This document shows, piece by piece, positions 51,060-52,872 of a stretch of DNA of 52,872 nucleotides. Under the pieces are notes generated by a model, which did not search any database, was not told the DNA's origin, and worked only from the letters and a program-made list of their open reading frames with translations. The translations under genes and the position numbers were made by a program. This DNA is from Roseburia hominis (GTDB lineage: Bacteria > Bacillota > Clostridia > Lachnospirales > Lachnospiraceae), in assembly GCF_021531695.1 (NCBI RefSeq), contig NZ_JADYUI010000019.1, positions 1 through 52,872 of the forward strand, in the 5' to 3' direction. The first letter of the stretch is position 1. Every line of letters begins with the position of its first letter.

Positions 51060-51671
51060 ATGATTGAGATATGTTCAAATTGTGGGAATTACGAATGGGA
51101 CAAAGAAATAATTGAAAATAAACTTCGTTGCCCGAAATGCGGTGCGGAATGGGAGTTTAAATCCTTGCCGTTACTTATTCTGACAGGGTGCAGCGGAGTA
51201 GGCAAAACTACTACGGCGATTGAGATTATGAGGAGAAAAGTTGATTTTGTAGTATTGGATGCTGATATTTTCACAGGCTTTATAAACTGGGATGATGAGG
51301 AATCCTGTAATAAATGGGTTGAAATTATTGCTAATATTTCAAAGGATATTATACAGTCAGGGACACTGGTTTTGTGGACGATGGCGGGATGCCTTGACCG
51401 TTTTCCGAAAGTATACAACAGTCGGTATTTTAGTGAGATTATTTGTTTGGCGTTAGTTACGGATGAAGATTCTTTGAGACAACGTATGCAAGAGGGCAGA
51501 GGAATAACGGACGAGAACTGGATTAATAGTTCATGCGATTATAATCGTTATTTTATGGAACATACTCAGGTGGGGGATACCAAGTACGAGTTGCTGGATA
51601 TATCAATGAAATCGCCCAAAGAAGTGGCTGATGATGTGATAAATTGGGTGCATGGAAAGGTTTTTGTGTAA
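51060..51671 (+). CDS. P-loop kinase-like protein with N-terminal zinc ribbon
   Basis: The 203-residue protein starts with a zinc ribbon (C5, C8, C24, C27). It continues with Walker A GCSGVGKT (43-50) and a Walker B-like FVVLDADIF. The C-terminal region, DEDSLRQRMQEGRGI, resembles a kinase lid. It fits the AAA_33/nucleoside-kinase-like group. It lies 45 bases before the AviRa-like gene and may be co-transcribed. A resistance-related phosphorylation role is possible but not shown. Confidence 0.7.
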   Translation: MIEICSNCGNYEWDKEIIENKLRCPKCGAEWEFKSLPLLILTGCSGVGKTTTAIEIMRRKVDFVVLDADIFTGFINWDDEESCNKWVEIIANISKDIIQSGTLVLWTMAGCLDRFPKVYNSRYFSEIICLALVTDEDSLRQRMQEGRGITDENWINSSCDYNRYFMEHTQVGDTKYELLDISMKSPKEVADDVINWVHGKVFV

Positions 51672-51716
51672 AAACGAAATCAAGAGTTTGGACGAAAGCG
51701 ATAGGTTAAGCAGATA

Positions 51717-52409
51717 ATGGAATATTTATATTGTAAAGATGATAATTTTCAGGATTTTGCAAGTGGTCGGGTTCTTTATGGAGGAAAAGGAATACCGAAT
51801 TTCCCGATTCGATTGTTGCTTGAAATTTACGGTCGGGCACTGGAGCGTTCGAATAAAAAAGAGGATTTAGTCATATATGACCCTTGTTGTGGGGGAGGCT
51901 ATTCCCTTACAATTCTTGGATATTTTCAAAATAAGTATATCAGAAAAATATATGGTAGTGATATTGATGAAGATATGGTAGCTCATGCAAAGAAAAATAT
52001 ATCCTTACTTACTGATGTTGCTTTGAAAAAGAGAAAAGCAGAGATAGAGGAACTTTACAATTCTTATGGTAAGGAATCTCATAAGGAGGCATTAGATAGT
52101 TGCGATAAATTAAGCATTATGCTGGGGAATGATATATCGACAGAGATTTTCCAAGCGGATTGTACGATGCCTTTGCCGGAAATATTGCCTGATATAATTA
52201 TTACGGATGTTCCATACGGAAATTTGGTGGAATGGGAACAAGGTAAGAATTCCATGGATGCTATGTTGGAACAGTTATGGAGAATTTCGCATGAAAATAC
52301 AATTTTAGCTGTATGCATGGATAAAAAGCAGAAAATCAATTGTGAGAAATGGGAAAGGCTAGAAAAGCAAAACATTGGGAAACGAAAATTTGAAATTTAC
52401 AAAAAGTAA
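51717..52409 (+). CDS. AviRa-like 23S rRNA methyltransferase
   Basis: The 230-residue protein aligns by memory with AviRa along its whole length. FASGRVLYGGKGIPNFPIR lies at the N-terminus, SAM motif I is DPCCGGGYSLTILGY, GSDIDEDMVAHAKKNISLL follows, and the catalytic segment is TDVPYGNLVEW near 162. AviRa methylates a guanosine of 23S rRNA and gives resistance to avilamycin, an orthosomycin. This copy sits on a mobile element in a Firmicute. The ribosome binding site is weak. It follows the P-loop gene and may share its promoter. Confidence 0.75.
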   Translation: MEYLYCKDDNFQDFASGRVLYGGKGIPNFPIRLLLEIYGRALERSNKKEDLVIYDPCCGGGYSLTILGYFQNKYIRKIYGSDIDEDMVAHAKKNISLLTDVALKKRKAEIEELYNSYGKESHKEALDSCDKLSIMLGNDISTEIFQADCTMPLPEILPDIIITDVPYGNLVEWEQGKNSMDAMLEQLWRISHENTILAVCMDKKQKINCEKWERLEKQNIGKRKFEIYKK

Positions 52410-52477
52410 GAATTTTGAAAAGCATGACTATGTAAATGAGGCAATGGAAACTTTGAAGTTGATGGAGAGATAAGTAT

Positions 52478-52786
52478 ATGGCTATTTTTAACGTAAATCT
52501 TAATATTCACTATTCTGCACCACAAGAAGTATGGGATAAAATAGAAAAATGCTATGCTGAGATGCCATATTGGAAAGGTTTTGTTAATGGATGTCCACAA
52601 TGGCATGAGGAACCTAACAAACTTATAGAAGGCTCAGTTGAACCAAGCGGATTACAATTATATGCTGAAATGCCACAGGAAGAATGGAGTGAATGGTTAC
52701 AACTTTTCAGAACCCGATTGACGAAGACGTTGGGTTATTCTATTGGAGAACCAGAAGATGGATATGAGTTTAAATTTTGGGAGTGA
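52478..52786 (+). CDS. Hypothetical protein
   Basis: The 102-residue protein (FNVNLNIHYSAPQEVWDKIE; EWSEWLQLFRTRLTKTLGYS) is compact, acidic and rich in Trp and Pro. I do not recognise it. It is cargo of element E and has a moderate GGAGAG ribosome binding site. Confidence 0.55.
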   Translation: MAIFNVNLNIHYSAPQEVWDKIEKCYAEMPYWKGFVNGCPQWHEEPNKLIEGSVEPSGLQLYAEMPQEEWSEWLQLFRTRLTKTLGYSIGEPEDGYEFKFWE

Positions 52787-52835
52787 TTATTAGCACGCCA
52801 AATTTGAATTTTTGAGGCTAATGGAGGATTGAAAA

Positions 52836-52872
52836 ATGAAATGTGAAAATCTTGAACAGGTAAGAGAAAATA
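52836..52872 (+). CDS. Start of a gene cut by the window end
   Basis: GGAGG at 52823-52827 is followed by ATG 52836 and MKCENLEQVREN to the last base. Too little is present to name it. Confidence 0.5.
   Translation, partial: MKCENLEQVREN

Larger units (their letters stand above)
30943..52872. mobile_element. Element C: Tn1549-like conjugative element, right end outside the window
   Basis: It begins at the third att core and continues with DUF6075, DUF3970, ParA, ParB, DUF6017, DUF6050, PcfB/DUF3801 and VirD4/TraG, in the order usual for Tn1549-like elements. Its coupling-protein gene is interrupted by elements D and E. The remaining conjugation genes, integrase and right end are not in the window. 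Confidence 0.75.
47653..52872. mobile_element. Element E: second serine-recombinase element in traG, right end outside the window
   Basis: It starts directly after the codons for L-A-A-G of the coupling protein. A 10-bp inverted repeat TAACCTATAA/TTATAGGTTA marks its left end. It encodes a serine recombinase and at least six further genes including an AviRa-like methyltransferase. The end and the remaining coupling-protein fragment are not in the window. Confidence 0.7.

Overview
The window looks like chromosome of a low-GC gut Clostridium relative, most likely a Lachnospiraceae member. This rests on gene families (FIST plus soluble chemotaxis receptor, WYL/MmcQ/GyrI cluster, DUF3847/MobA-MobL, DUF6017, PcfB, DUF4368 serine recombinases) and strong AGGAGG ribosome binding sites. 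No rRNA, tRNA or CRISPR array was recognised, so the species is not fixed.

Bases 1-12048 are mostly resident chromosome: a pRiA4b ORF-3-like protein, a HipA-type kinase paired with an odd fusion of a HipA-N-like region to a degenerate serine resolvase, a WYL regulator with MmcQ/YjbR and GyrI-like genes, an eroded MarR/flavodoxin/DUF998 cluster, a FIST sensor gene with a deleted N-terminus, a soluble chemotaxis receptor, and recQ.

At 12049 the 5' end of a low-molecular-weight protein tyrosine phosphatase gene (reading MIKVLFVCHG) is cut at its active-site loop. Two more copies of that 5' end lie at 16269 and 30927. They divide the next stretch into elements accreted in tandem at one attachment site. 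Element A (about 12.08-16.29 kb) has no integrase and carries an AbiE antitoxin, a broken AbiE toxin, a DUF262/HNH protein and a PD-(D/E)XK nuclease. Element B (about 16.29-30.94 kb) is a complete integrative mobilizable element. It has a tyrosine integrase, Xis, MobA/MobL relaxase, CHC2 primase, VapE-like ATPase and a probable oriT. Its defence cargo is an AbiE-like toxin-antitoxin pair, an AAA ATPase with a broken Toprim-like partner, a GIY-YIG/DUF2075 protein with a MazG-like enzyme, a dead BREX Lon-like gene, and what looks like a complete type II Thoeris pair (TIR plus membrane-macro protein).

Element C starts at about 30.94 kb and is a conjugative element of Tn1549-like organisation (DUF6075, ParA/ParB, DUF6017, DUF6050, PcfB, VirD4/TraG) whose right end is outside the window. 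It carries a small low-GC cargo of a membrane protein and an HsdR-N-like nuclease. Its coupling-protein gene is broken twice. Element D (about 39.27-47.22 kb) sits at the conserved D-P-K-G codons and has a serine recombinase, MobV relaxase, structured oriT candidate, CHC2 primase, VapE-like ATPase and TnpW. Element E (from about 47.65 kb to beyond the window) has a second serine recombinase and cargo including an AviRa-like 23S rRNA methyltransferase. The overall picture is a nested stack of mobile elements in which the smaller ones have disabled the transfer gene of the larger one.
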